A DNA stretch of 64,000 nt. It comes from Micropterix aruncella. Lineage: Eukaryota > Arthropoda > Insecta > Lepidoptera > Micropterigidae. Positions 1-11,634 of this stretch are shown here, one piece after another; the first letter of the stretch is position 1, and the number at the start of each line of letters is the position of its first letter. Made by a program: the position numbers and the translations under genes. The notes beneath the pieces were generated by a model. The model saw only the letters and a program-made list of their open reading frames with translations, had not been told where the DNA came from and did not search any database. The stretch covers positions 19,400,261-19,464,260 of the forward strand of contig OX155963.1 in NCBI GenBank assembly GCA_944548615.1. The letters run 5' to 3'.

Positions 1-620
1 TATGTTACGAATTGGCGTGCGGGGGGTGGGGGCGGTTAAGTTAGCGTGGGGAAGGGGGGGTTGGCAGGGGCGTTTGTTCACTTGCCGAAAAAGTCTTGGC
101 GTGACACAACCGATTTTTTTTATTTGCAGCGCGGCGATGTAGCTAGTCGAGTTTCGTGCTTGTGCCTTAGTTATGTCCACAAATTCAAGAGTTCTTAAAT
201 TTTGCGAGAACTACTTGAAACCTATAGAAAACGCGTCCTCTGACGTCACCGGTGACCGCAAGCAAGGTCATCGGTGACCAACATGGCGTTTAACGTGTTG
301 AAGATACGAGTATCTCAGTATCAAAAGCTGTATCTTAGAGAAAAATCAGTTTGTTTCTGAAGTTAGCATTTGATATGCTGCAGTGTGCATTTGATTCCTG
401 AATCTATGTTCGACCGAAAACACGTTGTATATATATCTCGTATGCAAAAATATATTTAAAAAAAATACTACACAATTTTCGGAAAAACATTTACTATTTT
501 AATATCACGGAAAATACTAAGGAGTTGGCGAGCGGGGGAGGTTGGGTTGGCGGGAAGGGGAAAGGGGGGGGGGGGGGGGTTGGCGGGAGGGCTCGTCTAC
601 CTGTTTTTACTTTTCTGGCC
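1..620. repeat. G-rich repetitive sequence with long G runs
   Basis: Two G-rich stretches (about 20-75 and 525-600, the second with a run of 16 G at 564-579) flank AT-rich sequence. The text around 85-120 (a 'gtcttggcgtgaca' core followed by 'accgattttttt') recurs at 1206-1246 and, inverted, at 3345-3385 and 17690-17715. This marks a dispersed repeat, not a gene. No supportable exon is seen. Confidence 0.45.
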
Positions 621-699
621 CATCAACCGACGAGCTGTATTGTGAATGCGATAAAAAAACGAGGTCAGAAATATGCATTTTAAGCTTCCCTTATTCCCC

Positions 700-1090
700 C
701 ACGATCAAGACCATTTCCAGGAGGAAGTCTGTCTGTGTGTCTGTCTGTGTCTGCCTGTGTGTATTAGCGCCAAGCGCTTAATCCAAGTGGGCTGAAATTT
801 GGCATGCAGGTTGAAATTGGATTGGCATACAGGATTTTGGTTGAAATTGGTCCACCAGAGGGGGCGCACTAGTCGTATATCAATCTCAACATACATATTG
901 TGCTAAAAGACTTGAAATTCGGTACACAGTTGCGTTGTTGGGCCGAATTAACATTGAATATCCGCCGGTCAGTATATTTGCGTAGACAAGTGAATCGAAC
1001 GTGTTCAATACGCTGCATTCTCACCATCCGCGCTCTAAAATTTTGGTTAGAATATCTCATATACAAGCAACACTAATCATGTTTTAATTC
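700..1090 (+). repeat. Dispersed repeat family A, copy 1
   Basis: A copy of the unit at about 50010-50570: both hold a 'gaagtctgtctgtgtgtct' block, 'gcgcttaatcc', 'ggcatgcagg', a 'ccacca' plus 'gggggcgc' block and 'gccggtcagtatattt'. Diverged relatives of its 'cagcttaat' and 'taagcgtttgg' parts lie inverted at 3940-4130. No coding capacity is recognised. Confidence 0.55.
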
Positions 1091-1094
1091 CGCC

Positions 1095-1260
1095 ATACGT
1101 TTTAAGTAAATATTATAGAACCCAACGGGGTTTGTCCGCCGGCAGGGCGCTCATCGATTTTATTTATAAAATTAATATTATGATGAAATCAATCTTTGGC
1201 CATTTTCCGGGTAAGTCTTGGAGTGACAACCGATTTATTTTTGTCTTACCATCGTACTCT
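1095..1260 (+). repeat. Dispersed repeat, inverted partner of 3330-3730
   Basis: The 'ccgccggcagggcgc' and 'aaaatcaat' blocks, then 'gtcttggagtgacaaccg', reappear in inverse order and orientation at 3345-3385 and 3670-3730. The rest of 1260-1650 shows nothing recognisable. Confidence 0.4.
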
Positions 1261-1652
1261 CCCTGTCGTGTGTCATCATTAATTTGATTTACTGTGGAGC
1301 TACCGTAGCGTCACGTAAGCATACTCGCGGGTAATGCGGCGCTCCCCGTAATGGAAAACAATTATCCAAATTCGTTTCGGACTCGGCCGCGCTCGGCGGG
1401 TTTAAGTCCCTTAAAATACTCATGAACGAGATCGCCTGGCCTGATTAATTGGTTACGGTTACATGACCCTTATTTGCATTCAACGTAGCGGTGGTTTACA
1501 GGTTCAACCCAACACAAAATACTCGTCCAGCACCGGCTCCGGAAACATTGGCCAAATCCATGAACACATGTCCATTTGTCGGTTGCACTAGGGAGACTAG
1601 TGTGAAACCACCATTATCTGGCAATAAAACTACTTGAGTGGAATTACAGTAA

Positions 1653-1722
1653 TATACACCGTGAGTTTTTTATTAGTGACAACCTTGTAATAGGTGAATC
1701 AGTATGAGCGGGTAAGCCACTA
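1653..1722 (+). repeat. TIR fragment of a TA-target (Tc1/mariner-type) MITE family
   Basis: It begins with a TA then a CAC-GTGAGTTTT-type end, followed by 'agtgacaaccttgtaata' and 'ggtgaatcagta'. The same terminal pattern occurs at 5709 and 6127 (complete MITE), 21420 (inverted) and 32558. 1722-2250 holds only AT-rich sequence with no recognised feature. Confidence 0.5.
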
Positions 1723-2250
1723 AAAATAATAAATTATTAAAACCAATAATGATTTAGAACAGTTTAATGGCCGATCAGCTGTTCATTTGACATTGTTATC
1801 GGCGTGAGGTCGTTGAAGTTGGCGGCCTTGAAAGGCGTTCAACAGTCTACAATAGTCACAAGGCAAGGCTTACATATGGCTCTGCGCTGTTATTTCTGAA
1901 AAGAAATATTTGGAATATTTGAGACATTTATTACCACTTATCCAACCTTTTTTTTAAAACGGAGTAGACATTACAAAAAAAACAGGGCCCAAAATTTACA
2001 TATTATGTAATAAACAGTAATTTAGAAGGAATATATAAAGAAATAATTAAAATTATTATTAAGTTATTATTATTAAAACATATTGATGATTTATAGACAT
2101 TATTTTACTTTTTAATATTATGACTAGATTATTACAACAGATTATTATTTTTTTGAAACTCACTCTTAAGTTTAAAGAAATAATTGTTTTAATGAAAAAT
2201 ACAAAAGCGACATCTATACCACTAACAGTCCTGAATATAAGCGACCACTG

Positions 2251-2674
2251 TAATACCCGTAACACTCGCTCGGATTTGGTACGGCCGGACCGCGGATTTG
2301 GTCCGCTCCGAACTATATCTGTCCGTCTGTAGAGTAGTCCGGCGACCATAATTATTATTATTTGTGTCCGCGGCGGTCCGGAGCGGATATGGTCCGCTTC
2401 GTACCAAATCCGTGCGTGTGGACGGCCGGCACGTCGGATATGGACCGCTCCGTACAAAATCAGTACTTGGGACCGTCAGGGCTGGCCGGCCATTGGCTAG
2501 TCGCGTTCGAAACGCCTCGAAGTCGCGTTCGAAAAATCGCTCCGAAAAGTCGCGTTCGAAAAGCCGGCCGTGCGCTCATTTTTTATACTGCGGTCCGGTC
2601 GTCTGTTGCAAGAACGGATTTGGTCCGCGAATTCGGTCTGCCGTACCAAGCCCGAGCGTCTGTTACGGGTATTA
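2251..2674. mobile_element. MITE with about 35-bp terminal inverted repeats
   Basis: The left end 'taatacccgtaaca' and its reverse complement at the right end close a 424-bp unit. Inside the TIRs the match continues through 'cgctcgg', 'ttggtacggc' with few mismatches. The GC-rich interior repeats 'ggtccgc' motifs and carries three copies of a 'tcgcgttcgaaa' minisatellite (2510-2560). Overlapping open frames inside are most likely non-coding. The superfamily is undetermined. Confidence 0.8.
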
Positions 2675-3329
2675 GAATAAAAAGCGTTAATAAAATGTAT
2701 ATTTAAATGTGTTACCAGTAAATATGAATTTCTCTCACTTCCTAAGCAATTTCAACAAATTGTATATACCTCAATTGTTTTATACATTATATCTGGTACT
2801 ATGGTTGCCGTAATAAGCAATGAACTAAGAGCCCTTGTTTCCATACAAACTATATTACCTATATTACTTTAGACAATATTACCTATATACCTGACTGTCA
2901 GACAAAATTCACTAGAGAATACATTAGTATCATATTAAACGGTTAATAGGCCGGCAAAGTAAACTTGGTAACATGTTACCATAACAGGAAATTATGAGAG
3001 ACGAAAATATCACCATAATCATAAATGTTACACCATAATTAGGACAAAAAATGTAAAAATATACATGGGCGTTATTAGGAGACTGAAGGGCTGCTGTTGT
3101 AGGTACATCCATTATCGGCGTATCAGATTTCACGTCTTTTAGTGCTCGTTCAGACGAGACGAGTATTTTAGAAAGCGGCTTAATTTACATAATAAAAGCA
3201 GGTACCTATTACTATACTCTTGGTATCACCTTTACATATACCTAGGTACGTAATAATTAGCTGGCATTTTAAATTGATACAGGGTGGGGACATAAGTCGC
3301 GAAACCTAAAGTTCAAATGCGTAGTAAAA

Positions 3330-3730
3330 ACAAACAAAAAACGGTTGCATCTCCCCAAGACTTTCCCGGCAATTAGGCAAGGAGGTCATCTCATTCAATT
3401 TAAAAATCCAATTGAAAACGCGCTACGCCGTAAAATTCGCCGTTAAGCATTTGAATTCCGAACGAGCGACACAACACAATAACGATTTAAATGTCGAAAG
3501 TGCGTCGCGCGATATCAAATCCGCGACGCTGCAAATTTAAATACATATTTGATTCCCCCATACATTTCTGTGGCAGAATTTTCATATTATTTGTTCAGAT
3601 TGAATAGGAGATATTCCAACCAACATAATATTTCATAAATAAAATTAAACTATGTGAATAATAACTTCATAAATAAAATCAATGGGCGCCCTCTCTCGGC
3701 CGGCGGATGAACCCTTTTAGGTTTTGTTAC
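3330..3730 (-). repeat. Inverted partner of the 1095-1260 repeat
   Basis: Holds 'ccccaagactttcccgg' (reverse of the 1206-1246 motif) and 'gggcgccctctctcggccgg' (reverse of the 1130-1160 motif). The surrounding 2675-4130 has no recognisable exon; 3940-4130 repeats a 'ccaaatttcagcttaat' phrase related to family A. Confidence 0.4.
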
Positions 3731-4137
3731 GCAATAGCGGCGGGGTTAGTATCTTGGCTAGCCTCGGGCTGATCGCCATTAATATGATGTCTGGCGGAAT
3801 TTAAATATTATTAGTTTAGCTTGTATATAAGATATTTCAACCAAAATTTCAAATGTTCAAATTTTAGGTCTCTAATTCCAATATTTCTAGAATGATATAT
3901 GACTAGCGTGACGGTGCGGTGGACTGATTTCAACCACAACCTTTTAAACTCTTGCCATGATACCTACCAAATTTCAGCTTAATCTCAGCTTTTAATAAAT
4001 TTCAGCCTAATTTCATCATTCCATATGTTAGCTTAATCTCATGATACCAAATTTCAGCTTAATGATTTTGCCTGCATACCAAATTTCAGCTTAATTAGAT
4101 TAAGCGTTTGGGTGCTATCGTGGAGGCACACGTACAT

Positions 4138-4250
4138 ACAGGCACACACACAGACACACCCTCAGATATACACACAGACACACACACACACACCTACACA
4201 CACACACACACACATACTTAAGTCTGGACACACACACACACATACATACT
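4138..4250. repeat. (CA)n-rich microsatellite
   Basis: Interrupted runs of CA dinucleotides, followed by a 15-C homopolymer at 4783-4797. Nothing else is recognised in 4250-4870. Confidence 0.8.
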
Positions 4251-4871
4251 TCAGCCTGGAATGGTTTTAATCGTCTCGGGAAGGCTCAAAATGGACAGTT
4301 CCGTCTTTATCTCGGGAAATAATGCGCGTTCACAATACTTTCCCTCCTGGTCGGTTTGCGAGCAGAGAAAATAATCGTTATAAAATAATAGTTAGGGAAT
4401 TCGGAATCGCGCCAAGGTAACGCTGATACTTTTTCTTCGAAATAAAAGTAGTTCGTTCTCTGTGTCGGTTTATGTGTTGAAAATTTGCTGTTCAAAAATA
4501 CCTTGAAGTAAACCGAATTTTCTTTCTCCTTTTCTTTTCGCACAAACTTACGGCAAGTTCAAAACTAATTTCCTGAGTATTGGTGCTAAACAAGTCAACA
4601 ATGAAGCGTCTGGCGGATAAATTCAATGAAGCGGTAATAGTCTCCGAAATGTGGAGCGCTGTCGCCGAGAGAGAAGAGAGCATTTTCAACATTCATTCAA
4701 CATTTTAGCATGAGTTTCGAGTCAAAAAAAAATGTTTTGATTTGTTTTTAAATTGTGACGAACTGGGTTGCGCGACCTATTACCCCCCCCCCCCCCCACC
4801 CTCTTTAGTACACTGAGCAAAATATTAGATTGATTTTTACATTACCATTTTGTTATTACGGTTTTATACAG

Positions 4872-5640
4872 AACTAGCTGACCCGTGCCCACTTCGTTAG
4901 GCGGTAAAACGTTTTACCTGTGATGAAATTATGAGTGTGGTTCGGTTAGTACTGAGTGCTTTATTTAATAATTTATTTCCTGACTGCCAAAAGAAGGGTT
5001 ATATATTTACTGCATATGTACTCGTATGTATGTATGTATTTGCATGCCAATTTGACTATAATACCGTTATTTGTGATTATCATCTTGCGAGTGTCTTATT
5101 TGTAAGCGTATTATCTCTTTAACTATTTATGCAGTAAAAGGGAAGTTATATGCAGTAAAAGGGAAAAGTCTTTTGTTTTAAACGCTTGAGACGATACATT
5201 TACTTATTTTGATAAGAATTCATAATTGTTGATAATATGACCAATAAACATGACCTAACGATTTAAATTATTTTTTTAATATAAATCACATACTACTTTT
5301 TGTGACTTAAATATAAAAGGTAGACATACGCTGTCACTGACTTTTTTGTGGGCATTATCAAGCTCTACAAGTTTTCTCTATAGCTTAATCATATATCTCT
5401 CATCGTTAAGGCAGCGTTAGTTAGAAACCTTTTCGTTCGACCGCTTATTCTCCGACTTACTTTGCAAATCCGACTACCACGAAAAAGTCTTTCAATTTTC
5501 CAATTAATATAATAGCCTATGACACTCAAAAATAACGTGGCTTTCTATTGGTAAAAGAATTGTCAAAATCGGTTCAGTAGATCCTGAGATTACTTCCTAC
5601 AACGTCACAAACTTTACCTCTGTATAATATTAGTATAGAT
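4872..5640 (+). repeat. Dispersed repeat family B, long copy
   Basis: It starts with 'actagctgacccgtgccc' and ends with a 'tattagtatagat' tail, a start/tail pattern common in arthropod interspersed repeats. The 3' part ('tagcctatgacact', 'gtaaaagaattgtcaaaatcgg') is shared with 18150-18472 inside Ncb5or intron 2. It is probably a LINE 3' end or SINE-like unit; class not determined. Confidence 0.55.
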
Positions 5641-5708
5641 AACGATGTTTCAATCGTAATTTTGTTGAATTACAAGGAATTTTGTTGAAACTCCATTACT
5701 CGATTATA

Positions 5709-6127
5709 CAGGGTGAGTTTTAACTGACCGGCATCCTTGAAGGGGTGAAGCAGTACGAGCAAGTTAGCAACTTTTGATTTTTTTAAATGTGGGAAAATAT
5801 ATTTAAAAAAATTTTAAAAATATATTTTTTAAATAGTTTAAAAAGCACGCTGAGCACGATGCGCCATCTAGCGGCCGGTTAAATATCGCTAATTTCGTTT
5901 ATTAGCGATATTAGCCTACCGATAGATGGCGCAACGCGCTCAAACGCTTGTCGAATTTTATTTAACAGTCAAGTTCTTCAAATTTTTGAATTGAAAAAAA
6001 TAAAATCATTTTTTTTTTAAATATATATTTATTTGATGTTTTTCCCATTTTTTAACATTAAAAGTTGTTTAGCTGCTCGTACCGATACACCCCCTTGAAG
6101 GATGGAGGTTAATAAAAACTCATCTTG
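5709..6127. mobile_element. Fold-back MITE, TA target (Tc1/mariner type)
   Basis: Terminal inverted repeats read CA-G/A-G-G/A-TGAGTTTT then 'ccttgaagg', flanked by TA at 5707-5708 and 6128-6129. A second inverted pair lies in the middle (two 'gcgccatcta' type blocks around 'attagcgatatta'), so the unit folds on itself at two scales. The right half of the same family is at about 21140-21420, and single ends lie at 1653 and 32558. Confidence 0.75.
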
Positions 6128-6234
6128 TATGTAAGGAGCGGACTGTATCTCAAATTAAGATGTGGGGAGCGCTGAACAGCTAAAGTGTGGATAAGAGCCA
6201 GGAATAAGAAAAAAGGAGTACCTTAAAACGCTTC

Positions 6235-6745
6235 TTCTTTTTCGACTGCTTCGCTGATGGGTAACTCAGGCGCTGATTCACTCCCGATCAAGGAATCCAA
6301 TCCCGCATCAAAATTCGCGATCCCGCAAGCCTGCGGGATTGAAGTCAATAATCCCGCTGATCCCGCGGGATTTGCGGGATTGAGTTTTTTTTTGTTTTAA
6401 GTAGTTTTTTAAAAAATAATGAAATAAAGACAATTAAATTTAAAAAATATTATTAATCAACCTGAGTTTTATTTCTAATTATTAATTATCAAAAAAGAAA
6501 CGATATAAAATCAGCTTATTTGTTCTGATGATACTTTCGAAGAAGTGATCGTATTAATTATTTTATCGCGATCGATAAGTATCTAGTGATCGTATTAGTA
6601 TCTAACGTATTAATTATTTCAAGAGATTTTTATAATCGCAGGACATAATTTACATTTAGCGGTTGACCATTTTCTGCTCTTAAAAAATGTTTCCACACTT
6701 CACTTGAGCTTTTAAACTCTTTATAAACCAAATTGACACTCATTT
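6235..6745 (-). pseudogene. hAT-type transposase N-terminal remnant (BED finger)
   Basis: Read on the minus strand, an ATG near 6741 opens a short frame containing 'SEVWKHFLRAENG'. Allowing one base of slippage, 'STAKCKLCPAIIKI' follows, giving the spacing of a BED zinc finger that opens hAT transposases. The frame breaks soon after, and 6290-6390 carries self-complementary 'cccgcgggat' blocks. It is a dead fragment. Confidence 0.45.
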
Positions 6746-6759
6746 TTAATCATAACTTT

Positions 6760-8290
6760 TTAATTTTTCCGCGCGCGAAGTGTCTATTTTAACGGCGGAT
6801 TTTGGAATAATGTCAGAAACGTTCTAAATTCAAATATTCTTTACGGCGGATTTTTATTTAAATTTTACACACATGGCGGATTTTGCGTAATTGAACGTTA
6901 GAATCTGTTGAATTAGGAATAGGCTTACGGCGATCGATGTTACGTCAAACGTCGTATTTTTTACCGAATTCAAATGCCTTTATGGAGGAGGCATCTGAAA
7001 GGAGAAAATTGGGCATATTCGCTTGAGCGGGCGCGGGCCGTAAGGAATCTCCCGGATCTCGTATAGTATGTGGAAATTCCGAGACTGAAATTCTAACTAC
7101 GCTCTGGGGAAATCAAATACCTCCAGTTTGATGCGCTCAAAGGCGCTTTAAAGAGGATGTAAAGCTGGCGTTGAGGGGATTTTCCTCTTTTTTATAGGCT
7201 TGAGCAACAATAACGGGCTCTATTGACTGCGTGTTGTAAGAAGTTTGAATTAAATAGAGGAATCCGAAAACGAAACTAACAAACATATGCTACTTTTTTT
7301 ATGTATGAATGACTGAAAAAATCTTTATGTATTGCTTCAATTGGACGATCATATTAACAGCACGGCAGCCAAAGGAAAGAAGCATATTTAGGCCTTTAAA
7401 ACTCTCAGGAATGCGATTGCTCCGAAGATGCCCAAAATTATTTATTACGCTTTATCCCTCAGTGTTATTGCGTACGGCATCCTGCGATGGGGAGGAGCTA
7501 CTTTTACCATTCTAACTCCATTTGTTAGAGCCTAGGAACCGCTGTTAAGTCATCGGTAAAAAGTCCCGCAGGTGCCTTTCACGAAACTGTTGAACATAAG
7601 GCAAATTGACGCTAAAATAGGTATTATTTATTATCTACGAAATCAGCAAATGTATAAATTCCTAATATTGTAACTAGAGGTAACAAAAATAAACAAATAG
7701 CAATAAAAACCAACACCAAATTTGAGTTTTTAGTTTTTTAGGTTTCTAGGTTTCAAAATTTTAGTTTTCTAGGTCCGAAAATTTACAATTGAAGAACAAC
7801 TGAAATCATGTAAAATAGAGGGGGTGAAACATAGTAGAATTTATGGAATTAAGAAGGAATATGATTTTAAGATACAGCATATTATTTTGTCCACCCATAT
7901 TATTTTGTATCGATTGAATATATTATGATCGCGAATTCCTCTAGATCGTATCTTTGTGAGTAAGCTAGATGGTGCCTATATTATATTATAAAATATAAAC
8001 TTTATAACAGTTTTTTTATACGACTGCCCGACAAAAAAGAGTGTAATGCGTTCAGGATTTATCTATGTATGTTTTCCGTTTCTTTATCCTACCATAACAT
8101 CTAAACGCTTGACCGATTTAGAAGTGTATAGTATTGTTAGAATCGTTATATCATCCCGAGTGTCATAGGATACCTTAACTGTCCAAATATCAAGTAAGTA
8201 GTTGTCTAAATGTCCACATGTCCATAATTTGACATAAATATATCATGTTTAGTGTAAAATTAAAGGTCTGATTGAGTACATTTGAGAGAT
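6760..8290. other. Gene-poor flank upstream of the LTR element
   Basis: AT-rich sequence. A 'ggcggatttt' phrase recurs three times (about 6791, 6842, 6873). The only longer open frame (7309-7515) has no recognisable motif and I do not call it. Upstream coding or 5'UTR exons of Ncb5or may lie here or beyond the window; none could be identified. Confidence 0.4.
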
Positions 8291-8492
<202 letters not shown>

Positions 8493-9817
8493 TGTGACAC
8501 GATTGCTGTTTTCCCCGATAAATTCGCATTGCACTTGTAAACAACAATACACACGCATAAGATGCATGCAGCGCCATCTTGATGCAATTCACAAGCTTTG
8601 CAAGCTAGGACTGTCATATACGACATACGACTATCGTAGTATCTACAAGCGTACATTTGACACCGAATCCATTGTCGGCTAGTCGATTGCCACAAGTAAA
8701 TCTTGTATTCAGTTATGAAAATGGATTTTAGGAAAAAGAATAATTTTAATTAAGTCGGTAAAAATAAAGAAAGATCAAATTATAAACCAGGATGCTAGGA
8801 AAATTAATACAATAATTTATTTGGGTATTATACAATTTTTAATACACAAAATCATGATTAACATTGGTAATTAAATTCCGTACGTAAAAACGCGGACACT
8901 TAGCCACATTAAATCAGATCCGCTCAACTAGAAATTAAATCTAGTATTTTATAAAAATACTGTAACAATTATTCAAATTAATAAAATAAATGTAAATTAA
9001 GCACCGGAAGCCTAAACGAGTCGAGTAAGAATCCATCATTAGACGGCCATCTTTCCGCCCTCTTCTTTTTCGAATTCGCAATTCAGCTGGTGCGGTCGAT
9101 ATTAATCGAGAATCCCGTGGTGCACGTAATTAGATAAATTAACCCGGTGAGTTTTGAAGCGGTTGTTCAATATTTAGATACAAGATGAATCCTTATCCGT
9201 TCGGTTGGGAAGGGATGGATTGAAGAGTGAGCCGACTCCCTAGGATTGGGCAAACTGACTCCTCATTTTCCTTCTCTCCCACTTATTGCTCCTGTGTAAT
9301 TACAGGGATTCTCCTATCGGATTAATCTTCTCCGTTGGACCATTCCTGCCGATCTACCTACCGAATCGCAAGACGGTCGACCGCGACCAACGTAAACATC
9401 ATCGCACGTACGAGAGTGCCGCCCGTCGCATGTACATCAGCCGCCGTCTCCCGTGGGAAAGCACGGCGTAGAGCGGGAAGAGGAAGAACGGGGATCGGCC
9501 AGCCGAAAAGAAACGCGACTCCGTCGAAGATCGTCACATCCTACATTCCCGTGTCCCCACGTGCTACAATCCAATAAGTGTTCTGAAATCCAATACTTTG
9601 TAAGCCGACCCTGGATAAGGATCGCACGTCTCTTGCTCTTTCAATGATTCTAGTTTCTACTTTCTTTATATTCTCGTAATGGGGACTAAGATCCCAATAA
9701 ATCGAATTCTAATAAAAACAAGTGACTTTTACTAAGGTGATTCTAGTTTCTACAGGTTACTATAGATTCTATAGATTCTATAGGTCACCAAAGGTATCCC
9801 CAACTATATATGTCACA
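8493..9817 (+). repeat. 5' LTR
   Basis: Starts TGTGACA and ends TGTCACA (perfect short inverted ends; the adjoining T and A extend the match). Matches 15794-17118 at a constant offset of 7301. AATAAA at 9696-9701 is a likely poly(A) signal. Open frames inside the LTR (9286-9647) duplicate in the other LTR and are not considered genes. Confidence 0.95.
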
Positions 9818-9819
9818 AT

Positions 9820-9830
9820 TGGCGCCCAAC
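9820..9830 (+). other. Primer binding site
   Basis: TGGCGCCCAAC starts two bases after the LTR. From memory it matches the complement of the 3' end of tRNA-Lys(CUU) over about 11 bases; the match then stops. 9831-10227 is an untranslated leader. It includes a 'cctttcag' at about 10113-10120 and 'gtaagt' near 10140 that resemble an acceptor and a donor. Confidence 0.7.
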
Positions 9831-10227
9831 ATAATTATCTAAGTATTGGATTATACTAAATCGTAAATCTAAATTAAAAAACCATAAAAAATTAAAAATT
9901 CAAATTTCTATTAAAATACTACCCTAATACTACTTAAACACCAAAATTATACTACTTAATGCTACATCTAGTTATTACTAATAGCTGCTAAAAAAACTAC
10001 TAAGCATACTACGCTAAAATACTAAGTAAATTCTACAATAAAACTTCAACAAATTCAAACTTTTTATTAAAATCTTAAAATTAATAGCACGTGGAAGCAC
10101 ATCCTAATTTTTCCTTTCAGATCTGTCGCAAGCCGGTGGGTAAGTCACTCATTGTTCAAGCTATTTCTTTTCGGTCGGACGAAGTAGGATTTATCATATT
10201 CTAATATTGAACAACAGCTAAATCAAT

Positions 10228-11634
10228 ATGGCTATCAAATATAAATTATTGCGTAAAGCAGAGCTCGAATTCGAAATATTAATTAGAAACGGTAAACTGG
10301 CTGAAAAGGTGGAAGAAAATAGAGTAATTTTGCGGGATCTGTTGGACAAAGAACCGGTTAAATCAATTTTATATAATGAAGAGTCGAAAAATGATATAAT
10401 AAATTCATTATCGCGGCTTAAATCCGACATAAAATTATTAAAATCGAACACGGAGCAAGTCAATACTGAAATATTCCAGGAAAACTTCAATTCGTTATGC
10501 CGTAGATTCAAAATGAGTTTGAATATGCCGAAAGAGCTATCGCTCCTTTGGGAATACATAGAAGACTCGTGGCAGGAGTTGTCAGAACCTAAATCGGGAG
10601 TATCAACACCCATTTTTCATACAGCTCTCACACAAACAGTACCGTCAAGCGATGACGATGAGTCAAAACATATTACAATAAATACAGTGGATACAAAATT
10701 AACATCAGCATTAATGGTAGAGAATACAAATAATCCATTGCATAATAATATTGCGACCATTAAAGGGGTCGACATTTCAAAGCTCCGTTTGTCGTACGAT
10801 GGTAGCAGCTGTGTCTTCGAATTCCTGGAGAGAATCGGTGAGTTAGCATCTAGTAGAATGATCGCAGAGACTTCATTATTGCGGGGGTTGCCGGAACTCT
10901 TGAATGGACCCGCGTTACTGTGGTATCGTCAGGTGCGAGACTCATTAATCTCATGGGAACAGTTTCAACAGCTGCTGAAACAAAAATTTCAGCCTGAAGA
11001 TTACCAATTCAGGTTATCTAAACAAATATATATTAGGACGCAAGGTAAAAACGAAACCGTTGCAGACTACTTCTACATAATGCACACCTTATTCAATCGT
11101 CTGGCTAGGCCCATGTCTGAAGATCAACGACTTGAAATACTGCTGCGTAACGTTCGGCCAGTGTATTCGAATCAGTTCGGGTTGAACGATCTGGATTCCG
11201 TCTCAAAACGGCAAACTTTCTGTGAGCGTTTGGAGAAGAACCATCTCCGTTCAAAGTTCTTCGCAGAAACACCGGCGGATTTCTTGTCGACGGGTTCTAA
11301 ACACTCCGTGGTCGGGGAGAGAGTCGCAGACAGGCCAAGGGTAGATAGTCGGTTAGATCATCCTGAAAAAAGGGATAACGTTAATAATCGGTCGCGAGTT
11401 TACGCGGTAAAGTCGTTTGGCAGGAGGCAAACCTGTTTAAGGTGCGAAACGAATGATCATCAATACTGGCATTGTCCGCGCAAGGAGGAAATATTTTGTT
11501 TTAGATGTAAAGCGCCCGGACAAAGAATTCCAACCTGCAGTAACTGCAAGAATAAAGATGCAGTAAATAGCCATAATCAGGATAGGTCAGGAACTCCTAC
11601 GAATTATCGTAGTGATCAAAACCAAAAAAACTAG
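10228..11634 (+). CDS. gag: Gag polyprotein of the LTR retrotransposon
   Basis: 468 aa. The central part (about residues 180-340, with 'FLERIGELASSR', 'LLRGLPELLNGPALLWY', 'FQPEDYQFRLSKQIY') looks like a retrotransposon capsid. The C-terminus has two nucleocapsid knuckles: CLRCETNDHQYWHC fits CX2CX4HX4C, while CFRCKAPGQRIPTC has Gln where His is expected. It packages the element RNA in cytoplasmic particles. The frame ends at a TAG directly after an A AAA AAC heptamer, so most ribosomes would make Gag and some would shift into protease. The first in-frame ATG after the leader was taken as start. Confidence 0.9.
   Translation: MAIKYKLLRKAELEFEILIRNGKLAEKVEENRVILRDLLDKEPVKSILYNEESKNDIINSLSRLKSDIKLLKSNTEQVNTEIFQENFNSLCRRFKMSLNMPKELSLLWEYIEDSWQELSEPKSGVSTPIFHTALTQTVPSSDDDESKHITINTVDTKLTSALMVENTNNPLHNNIATIKGVDISKLRLSYDGSSCVFEFLERIGELASSRMIAETSLLRGLPELLNGPALLWYRQVRDSLISWEQFQQLLKQKFQPEDYQFRLSKQIYIRTQGKNETVADYFYIMHTLFNRLARPMSEDQRLEILLRNVRPVYSNQFGLNDLDSVSKRQTFCERLEKNHLRSKFFAETPADFLSTGSKHSVVGERVADRPRVDSRLDHPEKRDNVNNRSRVYAVKSFGRRQTCLRCETNDHQYWHCPRKEEIFCFRCKAPGQRIPTCSNCKNKDAVNSHNQDRSGTPTNYRSDQNQKN
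11625..11631 (+). promoter_or_regulatory. Gag-Pro -1 frameshift slippery heptamer
   Basis: A AAA AAC aligned to the gag frame as X XXY YYZ, followed immediately by the gag stop TAG (11632-11634). Slipping by -1 enters a frame open from 11631 to the protease stop at 12129. The heptamer is the classic retroviral type; a downstream structure was not evaluated. Confidence 0.8.

Noticed and set aside
9286..9647. Three overlapping open frames inside the 5' LTR, repeated at 16587-16948
   Set aside because: They are duplicated because the LTRs are; no start context, domain or codon bias supports a gene.
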